A stretch of DNA of 5,688 nt, from the NCBI GenBank assembly GCA_023139225.1, contig JAGLNZ010000314.1, positions 1-5,688 of the forward strand, written 5' to 3'. The stretch comes from Desulfobacula sp. (GTDB taxonomy: Bacteria; Desulfobacterota; Desulfobacteria; Desulfobacterales; Desulfobacteraceae). The position numbers and the translations under genes were made by a program. Position 1 is the stretch's first letter. Each line of letters starts with the position of its first letter. This document shows positions 1 through 5,688 of this stretch, one piece after another. The notes below the pieces were generated by a model. The model was not told the DNA's origin. It worked only from the letters and a program-made list of their open reading frames with translations, and searched no databases.

Positions 1-1314
1 ACGGTTCAGGTGGATTATGTTGACGGACTTTCGCCAAAGGCAAAACGATTTTTAGCAATTCTTGCAGTTCTTGTGATATTATTTGTAGTCGAGCCCATTC
101 CTTTGGAAATAACAGCCGTCTGTATCGGAGTGTCCCTGGTCGTCTTTCAGATAACCGATGTTAAGAATGCATGGGCTCCCTATATGCACCCGGTCGTCAT
201 TTTTATCATGTGCTGCCTGATTTTTGCCATTGCTCTTGATAAGGCAGGCTTAACAAAACGATTGGGATATTTTATTATTAAAAAAGCCGGGAACTCTGTT
301 ACCCGTTTTACTTTTATTATTGCCATAGGGCTTGGGCTTGCTTCCTCGTTTATGCATGATGCAGCTGCCTGTGCCGTAGGAATTGTGACAATGCTGCCGC
401 TGATGCGGGCGGTGGGCATTGAACCTAATACCAACACAGCCAAGTTTATGATGCTGTCATTACCCTTTGCCTGCTCCTGTGGTGGTATGGGAACCCTCGT
501 CGGGGGAGGACGATGCATGGTATCCGCAGCATTTTTAAAAGAATTTACCGGGATTGAAATTACCTTTTTTGACTGGATGTTATATGCCATGCCGGCAGCG
601 ATTTTGACAGTTCCCATTGCTGTGTTCATTGTCTACCTGATATTCAGGCCTGATCCAACGTTCAAATTACCGGACTTTGATGAAGATTTAGGGCCCCTTA
701 CAACACTTGAGAAAAAAACACTGACCATTATTGCCCTTTCTTTCGGGCTATGGCTGACCAAGGGACTCCATGGCCTTGACTATTCGGTTACCGGTATGCT
801 GGGGGTGACTGCCCTGGTATTATTTAAGGTATTAAAATGGCGAGATATCAATGATAATCTGGAATGGGGGACTGCCCTGTTTATCTTCGGTGGCGGTATT
901 GCCTTGGGTCTTGCCATGGGATATTCAGGTGCTGCTGATTATTTTGCCAATCTTTTCTTCCCTCTGATTCAGGGAAAAGGCTGGCTGGTTCTTTTTATCG
1001 GTGTCGGTGTTTTCGGGGCTTTAGTGACCAATGCCATGGCCAATGTTGCAGCGGCCGCTTTGATATTACCCATTGTTATCCCCATGGCATTGCTTGAAGG
1101 GGTTGACCCCAGGGTTTTAGCTCTCTGCCTGGGTACGGCAACATCCTTTGCCATGTTGCTGGTCATAGGATGCCCTCCTAATGCCATTGCATACAGTTAC
1201 CGGTATTTTAAATCATCAGATCTCACAAAGGTGGGACTGGTTGCCACGCCGGTTTTGCTGACGGTTTTAATAGTTGTTGCAAGCGTATGGTGGAAGGTAT
1301 TGGGTTTAATTTAG
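1..1314 (+). CDS. DASS/SLC13-family anion permease (5' end probably outside window)
   Basis: Integral inner-membrane secondary transporter of the divalent anion:sodium symporter type; substrate unknown (sulfate, a C4-dicarboxylate or a sulfonate are all possible). Residues are numbered from the GTG at 10. About 11-13 hydrophobic segments are spread over the 434 residues, with the family's two-fold repeat: a first hairpin near 100-132, a GGMGTLVGGG turn at 158-167, the typical EWGTALFIFGGG segment at 285-296, a second hairpin at 340-356 and a GCPPN turn at 387-391. The frame is open to base 1 (ACG GTT CAG precede the GTG) and no ribosome site can be judged, so the start is unresolved and likely further upstream; 434 residues is slightly short for the family. 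Oddity: the SNT motifs that bind sodium and substrate in characterised members are replaced by H116-D117-A118 and A344-N345-V346. It ends 13 nt before the signalling genes, which suggests co-transcription. Family call confident; substrate and coupling ion unknown. Confidence 0.9.
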   Translation, partial: TVQVDYVDGLSPKAKRFLAILAVLVILFVVEPIPLEITAVCIGVSLVVFQITDVKNAWAPYMHPVVIFIMCCLIFAIALDKAGLTKRLGYFIIKKAGNSVTRFTFIIAIGLGLASSFMHDAAACAVGIVTMLPLMRAVGIEPNTNTAKFMMLSLPFACSCGGMGTLVGGGRCMVSAAFLKEFTGIEITFFDWMLYAMPAAILTVPIAVFIVYLIFRPDPTFKLPDFDEDLGPLTTLEKKTLTIIALSFGLWLTKGLHGLDYSVTGMLGVTALVLFKVLKWRDINDNLEWGTALFIFGGGIALGLAMGYSGAADYFANLFFPLIQGKGWLVLFIGVGVFGALVTNAMANVAAAALILPIVIPMALLEGVDPRVLALCLGTATSFAMLLVIGCPPNAIAYSYRYFKSSDLTKVGLVATPVLLTVLIVVASVWWKVLGLI

Positions 1315-1327
1315 GATAAATATTGGC

Positions 1328-2479
1328 ATGAACAAACTTGATGATGACAAGATTCGCCTTCTTTTGGTGGATGATGAAGAAGGGTTCAGGAGTACAATCT
1401 CCAAAAGGCTTACTAAAAGAGGAATGAAACCCGTGCAGGCTTCTGACGGAAAAGAGTGCCTGGATATTCTTGAAAAAGAGCCCATGGATGTGGTGATTCT
1501 GGATGTAAAAATGCCCGGGATCAGCGGAATAGATACTTTAAAGGCCATTAAGCAGACTCACAAAAAGATTCAGGTCATTCTTTTAACCGGCAATGTTGCA
1601 ATTACAGACGGGATTGAAGGAATAAAAGCCGGTGCATTTGATTATTTAACAAAGCCTGTGGAAATTGATCATCTGGTGAATAAAATCAAACAGGCCTTTG
1701 AAATGATCCGGCTGGAAAAGGAAAAACAAAAAGAACTGGAATATCGTGCAAAGCTTGAAAAAAAAATGATTGATACGGATCGGCTGGTATCTCTTGGCAC
1801 AATGTCCACGGGCATTGCTCATGAAATTAATAATCCTCTGGCCATCATCAATGAATCTGCAGGATTTATGAAATATATTCTTGGCACACCTGAAATGTTG
1901 AAGATTCCCAGAAGGGATGCTCTGATGATGGGGATAGGGAAAATTGAGAAAAGCATTAAAAGAGCAGGAAGGATTACCCATCAGCTTCTGGGGCATGTGA
2001 AAAAACAGGAATCTACTTTGTCCGAAACAGACATAATGCCATTACTGCATGAAACTTTGGGCCTGCTGGAAAAAGATATAAAAGATAAACAGATAAAGAT
2101 AAACTGGGAAATTGATAAGAAAAAAAATATTGTCTGGATTGATCCATATCAGATGCGGCAGGTTTTGATGAATCTTTTGAACAATGCTGTTCATGCCTTG
2201 AAAGAGAACGGTTCCATAACGTTAACCACTAGTGAAAGTAATGATGATATCATTCTTGAAATTAAAGATAATGGTATCGGGATCCCCAAAGAAAATTTAG
2301 GCAAAATATTTGATCCGTTTTTTACAACCAAATCCTTTGATGAAGGCACCGGTCTGGGACTGTTTGTGGTCCATAAAATTGTTTCCAGTCTCAACGGCAA
2401 GATTGATGTCACAAGCAAGGTGGGCAAGGGGACCTGTTTCCAACTCCGGTTGCCGAAATATGATAAATCAAATAAATAA
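1328..2479 (+). CDS. Soluble hybrid: N-terminal receiver plus histidine kinase core
   Basis: A 383-residue cytoplasmic signalling protein with no membrane segment or signal peptide. Residues 9-125 form a receiver domain: acidic pair D15/D16, phospho-acceptor D59 (in LDVKMPG), T87 and K109 (in KPV). A charged, probably coiled-coil linker spans about 118-152. The HisKA domain follows with phospho-histidine H165 in HEINNP, then an HATPase domain with N-box N282/N286, G1 box DNGIG at 314-318, F-box FDPFF at 328-332 and G2 box GTGLG at 340-344. All residues needed for phosphorylation, ATP binding and transfer are present. The receiver-first order is the reverse of classical hybrid kinases and suggests that kinase activity is set by phosphorylation of D59 by another kinase, plausibly the membrane kinase at 3544. 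The ATG follows the permease by 13 nt; the only purine-rich site is AGGA at 1313-1316, 11 nt away, which is weak. Phosphotransfer partners are inferred from proximity only. Confidence 0.93.
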   Translation: MNKLDDDKIRLLLVDDEEGFRSTISKRLTKRGMKPVQASDGKECLDILEKEPMDVVILDVKMPGISGIDTLKAIKQTHKKIQVILLTGNVAITDGIEGIKAGAFDYLTKPVEIDHLVNKIKQAFEMIRLEKEKQKELEYRAKLEKKMIDTDRLVSLGTMSTGIAHEINNPLAIINESAGFMKYILGTPEMLKIPRRDALMMGIGKIEKSIKRAGRITHQLLGHVKKQESTLSETDIMPLLHETLGLLEKDIKDKQIKINWEIDKKKNIVWIDPYQMRQVLMNLLNNAVHALKENGSITLTTSESNDDIILEIKDNGIGIPKENLGKIFDPFFTTKSFDEGTGLGLFVVHKIVSSLNGKIDVTSKVGKGTCFQLRLPKYDKSNK

Positions 2480-2523
2480 AGACAAATTTTGAAAATATAT
2501 GAAAAGGAAAGGAGAAAACTCCC
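2480..2523 (+). promoter_or_regulatory. Longest internal gap, with strong ribosome binding site
   Basis: This 44-nt purine- and A-rich spacer is the largest gap in the operon. It holds a good Shine-Dalgarno sequence, AAAGGAG at 2508-2514, 9 nt before the ATG at 2524. No stem-loop plus T-run is seen, so there is no support for a terminator. A TTGAAA at 2489-2494 has no matching -10 box at 16-18 nt, so an internal promoter is not supported either. The stronger site may give the stand-alone receiver more translation than its neighbours. Confidence 0.6.
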
Positions 2524-2964
2524 ATGATTAAAATACCCGCTAAAGTCTTGATAGTAGATGATGAAAAAGATTTTGTCGAGATGTTTTCCCTGCGGTTAAC
2601 GGAGCAGGGTGAAAAAGTATCCACCGCCCACAGCGGCAAAGAGGCATTAAAGGTGTTGGAAACTGTGGCCATCGATGTGGTTATCCTGGATATCAGGATG
2701 CCGGGCATGGACGGGATTGATACTTTAAAACAGATAAAAGCGCTTCATCCTGTTGTTGAAGTCATTTTGCTGACCGGGCACGGCTCTACTGAAACTGCCG
2801 TGGAGGGGATGAAACTTGGGGCCTTTGACTACCTGATGAAACCGGCTGATTTTGAAGATATAAAAATCAAGCTGGAAAATGCCAGAAAACGAAAAGACGA
2901 ACAGGAAGAACGAATTCGGAAGGCTGAACTCAGGCTCCTTTTAAGAAGCAGCGGAGATTTATAA
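2524..2964 (+). CDS. Stand-alone receiver-domain response regulator with charged helical tail
   Basis: A 146-residue cytoplasmic protein made almost entirely of a receiver domain (about 6-122). The acidic pocket is D12/D13, the phospho-acceptor is D56 in LDIRMPG, the switch residue is T84 and the invariant lysine is K106 in MKPAD. There is no DNA-binding or enzymatic output domain. Instead it ends in a highly charged helical tail (about 112-146, KRKDEQEERIRKAE then LRLLLRSSGDL) that could be a docking or dimerisation element. The core is close to the receiver of the gene at 1328: both share VVILD, MPG, GIDTLK, VILLTG and GAFDYL at equivalent places, which suggests an ancient duplication within the locus. 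The start is well supported by AAAGGAG 9 nt upstream. Likely roles are phosphate shuttle between the two kinases, phosphate sink, or protein-protein regulator; the sequence does not decide among them. Confidence 0.93.
   Translation: MIKIPAKVLIVDDEKDFVEMFSLRLTEQGEKVSTAHSGKEALKVLETVAIDVVILDIRMPGMDGIDTLKQIKALHPVVEVILLTGHGSTETAVEGMKLGAFDYLMKPADFEDIKIKLENARKRKDEQEERIRKAELRLLLRSSGDL
2953..2956 (+). promoter_or_regulatory. Ribosome binding site inside the upstream gene
   Basis: GGAG lies within the last codons of the receiver gene, 9 nt before the ATG at 2966. With the stop codon only 1 nt before that start, translation of the CBS gene is probably coupled to the receiver gene. Confidence 0.55.
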
Positions 2965-2965
2965 A

Positions 2966-3541
2966 ATGAAATCTATTATAGTAAAAGATTTAATGGTCCC
3001 GCTTTCAGAATATGCCACGGTTAACGAAGGTGCCACATTGTCAGAGGCTTTGGACGCGCTTGAAAAGGCCCAGGCACAATTTGATAAGAGCAAATACCGG
3101 CATAGGGCAATCCTGGTATGTGAAAATAAAACCAACAAGGTTATCGGCAAACTCAGCCAGCTTGATGTGATACGGTCTTTGGAGCCCAAATACGATCTGT
3201 TTATGGAAGAAAAATCATTTCCTAAACCAGGTATGTCTCATTTTGGTTTCAGCCCGCAATTCATGAAAGGTCTTCTAGAACAATACGAATTATGGTATGA
3301 ACCGCTAAAAGATATCTGCAGCAAGGCAAGCCAACAAAAAGTAACCCAGGTCATGCATACCCTGACCCCGGGGGAGTATGTCAAAGAAAATGCAAATCTG
3401 GGAGAGGCCATTCATCAGCTTATTATGGGGCATCATCAATCTCTTTTGGTGACAAAAGATGAAGATATTGTCGGAATCTTACGATTAACAGATATTTTTA
3501 AAGAAATATGTATCAATAGAAGAAAGATGCATCAAACTTAA
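2966..3541 (+). CDS. Protein with two CBS domains (probable nucleotide-sensing regulator)
   Basis: A 191-residue soluble protein. CBS motif 1 spans about 6-72 (begins VKDLMVPL, ends VIGKLSQLDVIRSL) and CBS motif 2 about 126-181 (begins VTQVMHTL, ends DIVGILRLTDIFKEI); the two form one Bateman module. The 'IVGILRLTDI' pattern, with its T/S-x-x-D-like end, is the usual adenosyl-ligand signature in this family, so binding of AMP, ATP or similar is plausible but not shown. Unusual features are a charged insertion in the first motif (about 33-46) and a 50-odd residue linker between motifs (73-125) rich in aromatic and Met residues (FMEEK, HFGFSPQFM, QYELWYEP). No enzyme, transporter or DNA-binding domain is attached. 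It starts 1 nt after the receiver gene and ends 2 nt before the membrane kinase, so it is very likely made together with them and may set their activity by energy state. Role inferred from context; fold call confident. Confidence 0.9.
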   Translation: MKSIIVKDLMVPLSEYATVNEGATLSEALDALEKAQAQFDKSKYRHRAILVCENKTNKVIGKLSQLDVIRSLEPKYDLFMEEKSFPKPGMSHFGFSPQFMKGLLEQYELWYEPLKDICSKASQQKVTQVMHTLTPGEYVKENANLGEAIHQLIMGHHQSLLVTKDEDIVGILRLTDIFKEICINRRKMHQT

Positions 3542-3543
3542 AA

Positions 3544-5019
3544 ATGGAAAAACTTACTATCCAATTAAGTATTAAAAACAGGGTATACCTGGTCAATACC
3601 ATTCTTTTGTGCATCACTGTGATCGGGGCGGTCATTATGGTCTGGTATACCTATAAAACCGAAAGAATTTTTAAAGATATAATTGATAAAAATATTGTTA
3701 TTTCTCAGTCGGCTGAGGCCCTTGCCTCATCCCTTGTCAATCAGAAAGGGTTTGTGTCGTATTATCTTTTGGACCACGATCCTGCCTGGATTGATCATCT
3801 GGACAGGTATAGAAACCTTTTTAATAAGCATTTTATCACTGTGAAGTCCCTTGTAGAAGAAGAATGGGAAAAAAAAGCCATTGCCCAGATTGAATCCAAA
3901 TATAAGCATTATGTTACAACCAAAGATAAAGTCATAGGTCTTTATGAATCAGGCGAATATGAAAAAGGATCTGCCCTTCATAAGGATGTAAGGCAAGATT
4001 TTTTTAAAATTTTAGAGATATGTGAACATTTTAAATTGTTTCATAAAAATAAAATTGCAGATGCCATCAAAGCAAGCAAGAAAGAATCCAATCAGCTCAG
4101 ATATATTGCCCTTTTGGCAATTATTACGGTTGTTGTTCTCAGCCTTTTGATTAATTATATTTTTTCGCGCCATATATTGGCACCGATTCGAAGACTGGCG
4201 GAAGAGGCAGACAGACTGGGAAGTTCAAAATCATCGGCAAACGAAGTTGCTGCGTTAAAACAAAGTGTTCACGGGTTGATTGAAAATGCAGAGCAGGCGC
4301 ATCAGGACTTGAAACATAGCCGGGAAACCCTGATGCAGTCAGAGAAAATGGCATTGTTAGGCAAGCTGGCTGCCGGAACATCGCACAGTATTCGTAACCC
4401 ATTGACTTCAGTAAAGATGAGACTCTTTTCTTTGAACCGTTCCTGTGATTTTACAAATAATCAACAAGAAGATTTCAATGTTATTTCCGGCGAGATAAAG
4501 CAGATTAATAAAATTGTTGAAAATTTTCTGGAATTTTCCCGCCCGCCCAAATTGAGAATGAAAAAGATGAGCCCGTCAATTGTGGTGGACAGTGCTCTTC
4601 ATCTTTTAGAACAACGATTGAAATCCTATCATGTGACCGTAAGGTTAATTCGACACCGTCCTCTTAGCGATGCATTCATCGATCCGGAACAGCTAAAGGA
4701 GGTCATCGTTAATATTATTGTCAATGCCTGTGAAGCAATGGATAAAAGCGGCCTGATCATTATCCATGAAGAAGAAAGTCATGTGGAACCCTTAAAGAAC
4801 GTAGCTGTAATCAGGATAATAGATGATGGTGAAGGAATTTCCCAGGAAATCAAAGAACAGATATTTAACCCTTTTTATACCACAAAAGATGATGGAACAG
4901 GCCTTGGGTTGAGTATAGCGTTTAATATCATAAATGAACATGGGGGATGGTTGGATGTAGCCAGTGAGCCTGGCCGTGGAGCATCCTTTGTGATCACGCT
5001 TCCCATAAAGGATTCATAG
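3544..5019 (+). CDS. Membrane sensor histidine kinase (NtrB-like core, HSIRNP H-box)
   Basis: A 491-residue inner-membrane sensor kinase. One membrane helix lies at about 13-36 and a second at about 187-207. Between them is a roughly 150-residue extracytoplasmic domain that is mostly helical and rich in charged and aromatic residues, resembling four-helix-bundle sensor domains (4HB/CHASE3-like; ligand unknown). A HAMP-like linker follows (about 208-258, with [11 protein letters not shown] and EVAALKQS), then HisKA with phospho-histidine H281 in HSIRNP, and HATPase with N-box N390/N394, G1 box DDGEG at 427-431, F-box FNPFY at 441-445 and G2 box GTGLG at 451-455. The residue after H281 is Ser, where most HisKA proteins carry Glu or Asp. 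No Shine-Dalgarno is seen within 15 nt of the ATG, and the start is 2 nt after the CBS stop, so translation is probably coupled. The gene directly after it is its likely response-regulator partner. Kinase call very secure; signal unknown. Confidence 0.95.
   Translation: MEKLTIQLSIKNRVYLVNTILLCITVIGAVIMVWYTYKTERIFKDIIDKNIVISQSAEALASSLVNQKGFVSYYLLDHDPAWIDHLDRYRNLFNKHFITVKSLVEEEWEKKAIAQIESKYKHYVTTKDKVIGLYESGEYEKGSALHKDVRQDFFKILEICEHFKLFHKNKIADAIKASKKESNQLRYIALLAIITVVVLSLLINYIFSRHILAPIRRLAEEADRLGSSKSSANEVAALKQSVHGLIENAEQAHQDLKHSRETLMQSEKMALLGKLAAGTSHSIRNPLTSVKMRLFSLNRSCDFTNNQQEDFNVISGEIKQINKIVENFLEFSRPPKLRMKKMSPSIVVDSALHLLEQRLKSYHVTVRLIRHRPLSDAFIDPEQLKEVIVNIIVNACEAMDKSGLIIIHEEESHVEPLKNVAVIRIIDDGEGISQEIKEQIFNPFYTTKDDGTGLGLSIAFNIINEHGGWLDVASEPGRGASFVITLPIKDS
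5007..5012 (+). promoter_or_regulatory. Ribosome binding site for the sigma54 regulator
   Basis: AAAGGA sits 8 nt before the ATG at 5021 and lies inside the end of the kinase gene. It fixes the start of the downstream regulator, which begins 1 nt after the kinase stop codon. Confidence 0.65.
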
Positions 5020-5020
5020 T

Positions 5021-5688
5021 ATGGATACTATTTTGGTAATTGATGATGATGATCAATTAAGAATAAGTTTCTGCAAACTTTTAAAAGAGGAAAAGTATGC
5101 AGTCATCAGTGCTGCTTCCGGTGAAGCCGGTATTGAAATTGTTAAACAGAATACTTTGGATCTGGTCGTTCTGGATATGCGATTGCCCGGAATAAACGGG
5201 ATGGAAACATTCAAACGAATCAAGAAAATCGATTCAAAACTGCCGGTTATTATCATCACCGCCTATGGTACAACTCAAATTGCTATAGAAGCCACCAAAC
5301 TGGGAGCTTATGATTATGTTCTCAAACCATTTGATGTGCCGGAGATGCTTAATTTAATCGAACAGGCAATAGAGGCCGGATATTTTATGAGGTCGCCGGT
5401 TAAAGTGGATGCTGCTCCTGATATACAGTCCGGAGATGCGATTATCGGCCAAAGCAGACTCATGCAGGATGTCTACAAATCAATAGGCCGGGTCTCTCAA
5501 ACGGATGCAACTGTTTTAATAACCGGAGAATCAGGGACGGGGAAAGAATTGGTGGCAAGAGCGGTTTATCAGCATGGTATTCGTTCGGATAAGGCCTTTT
5601 TAATCATTAATTGCGTTGCCATACCTGAAAATCTTCTTGAGAGTGAATTGTTCGGGTATGAAAAAGGGGCTTTTACCGGGGCATCCCA
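5021..5688 (+). CDS. Sigma54-dependent NtrC-type response regulator (3' truncated by window)
   Basis: The frame is open from ATG 5021 to the right edge with 222 complete codons and no stop. The N-terminal receiver (about 2-120) has an acidic pocket D8-D11, phospho-acceptor D52 in LDMRLPG, T80 and K102 in LKPFD. After a short linker, an AAA+ sigma54-activation domain begins at about 140 (IIGQS), with Walker A GESGTGKE at 169-176 and the sigma54-contact loop GAFTGA at 216-221, preceded by ESELFGYEK. The rest of the AAA+ domain (Walker B, sensor II) and any Fis-type DNA-binding domain lie beyond the window. The protein should activate sigma54 promoters after phosphorylation, most likely by the membrane kinase encoded 1 nt upstream; the pair resembles AtoS-AtoC or ZraS-ZraR in layout. 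Its targets cannot be read here, but the operon itself, including the permease, is a reasonable candidate. The GAFTGA loop is intact, so it should be a true sigma54 activator. Confidence 0.95.
   Translation, partial: MDTILVIDDDDQLRISFCKLLKEEKYAVISAASGEAGIEIVKQNTLDLVVLDMRLPGINGMETFKRIKKIDSKLPVIIITAYGTTQIAIEATKLGAYDYVLKPFDVPEMLNLIEQAIEAGYFMRSPVKVDAAPDIQSGDAIIGQSRLMQDVYKSIGRVSQTDATVLITGESGTGKELVARAVYQHGIRSDKAFLIINCVAIPENLLESELFGYEKGAFTGAS

Noticed and set aside
180..629. Open frame of 149 codons on the minus strand inside the permease gene
   Set aside because: It lies wholly antisense to a well-conserved membrane protein, has no recognisable domain and looks like a shadow of the coding strand. 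The other minus-strand frames, such as 1646-1996 and 4151-4402, were rejected for the same reason.
1794..1896. Two TTGGCAC sequences (1794-1800 and 1881-1887) resembling the -24 element of sigma54 promoters
   Set aside because: Neither has GC at the required 10-nt distance after GG, and both lie inside the conserved kinase coding region.
2310..2492. 60-codon plus-strand frame overlapping the end of the REC-kinase gene
   Set aside because: It is out of frame with the conserved G2 box region of the kinase, has no ribosome site and no recognisable domain.
2480..2523. Possible terminator or promoter in the 44-nt gap
   Set aside because: No stem-loop with a T-run is present, and TTGAAA at 2489-2494 lacks a suitably spaced -10 box.
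2966..3541. CBS protein as an IMP dehydrogenase fragment or a truncated channel/transport subunit
   Set aside because: Both CBS motifs are complete, the start has a ribosome site and the gene has a clean stop. No remnant of a catalytic or membrane domain is seen on either side.
5039..5057. Inverted repeat ATTGAT / ATCAAT with a 7-nt loop, overlapping a (GAT)4 run
   Set aside because: It encodes the conserved acidic pocket of the receiver (D8-D11), so the symmetry is explained by coding constraint and the arms are only 6 bp.

Overview
The window is a dense, single-strand (+) block of six genes. It reads as one operon pairing an anion transporter with a large two-component signalling set. Base composition is moderately AT-rich (GC in the low-to-mid 40s by eye). 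The protein styles suggest a Gram-negative, anaerobic delta-proteobacterial lineage (Desulfobacterota, Desulfobacteraceae-like): a DASS permease next to NtrB-like kinases with an HSIRNP H-box, a stand-alone receiver with a charged helical tail, and a sigma54 response regulator. This taxonomic reading is inference from resemblance, not from a marker gene.

Layout: (1) 1-1314, a DASS/SLC13-type anion permease whose true start probably lies left of the window; (2) 1328-2479, a soluble protein with an N-terminal receiver followed by a histidine kinase core (REC-HisKA-HATPase); (3) 2524-2964, a stand-alone receiver protein; (4) 2966-3541, a protein with two CBS domains; (5) 3544-5019, a membrane histidine kinase with a large extracytoplasmic helical domain, HAMP-like linker and kinase core; (6) 5021-5688+, a sigma54-dependent NtrC-type response regulator cut by the right edge. 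It has no stop codon in the window, and 222 codons are readable. Gaps between genes are 13, 44, 1, 2 and 1 nt. No terminator or convincing internal promoter is visible, and no stretch over 50 bases lacks a gene.

Working model (inference): the membrane kinase senses an extracytoplasmic or membrane cue and phosphorylates the sigma54 regulator directly after it. The two other receivers and the soluble kinase form a second branch or a phosphorelay. The CBS protein could add an adenine-nucleotide (energy state) input. The permease would be the regulated output, or would work with the kinase as a co-sensor. The points that most deserve attention are the loss of the canonical SNT ion-site motifs in the permease, the missing acidic residue beside the phospho-histidine in the membrane kinase, the receiver-first soluble kinase, and the CBS protein embedded between signalling genes. 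No RNA gene, mobile element, CRISPR array or long repeat was seen.
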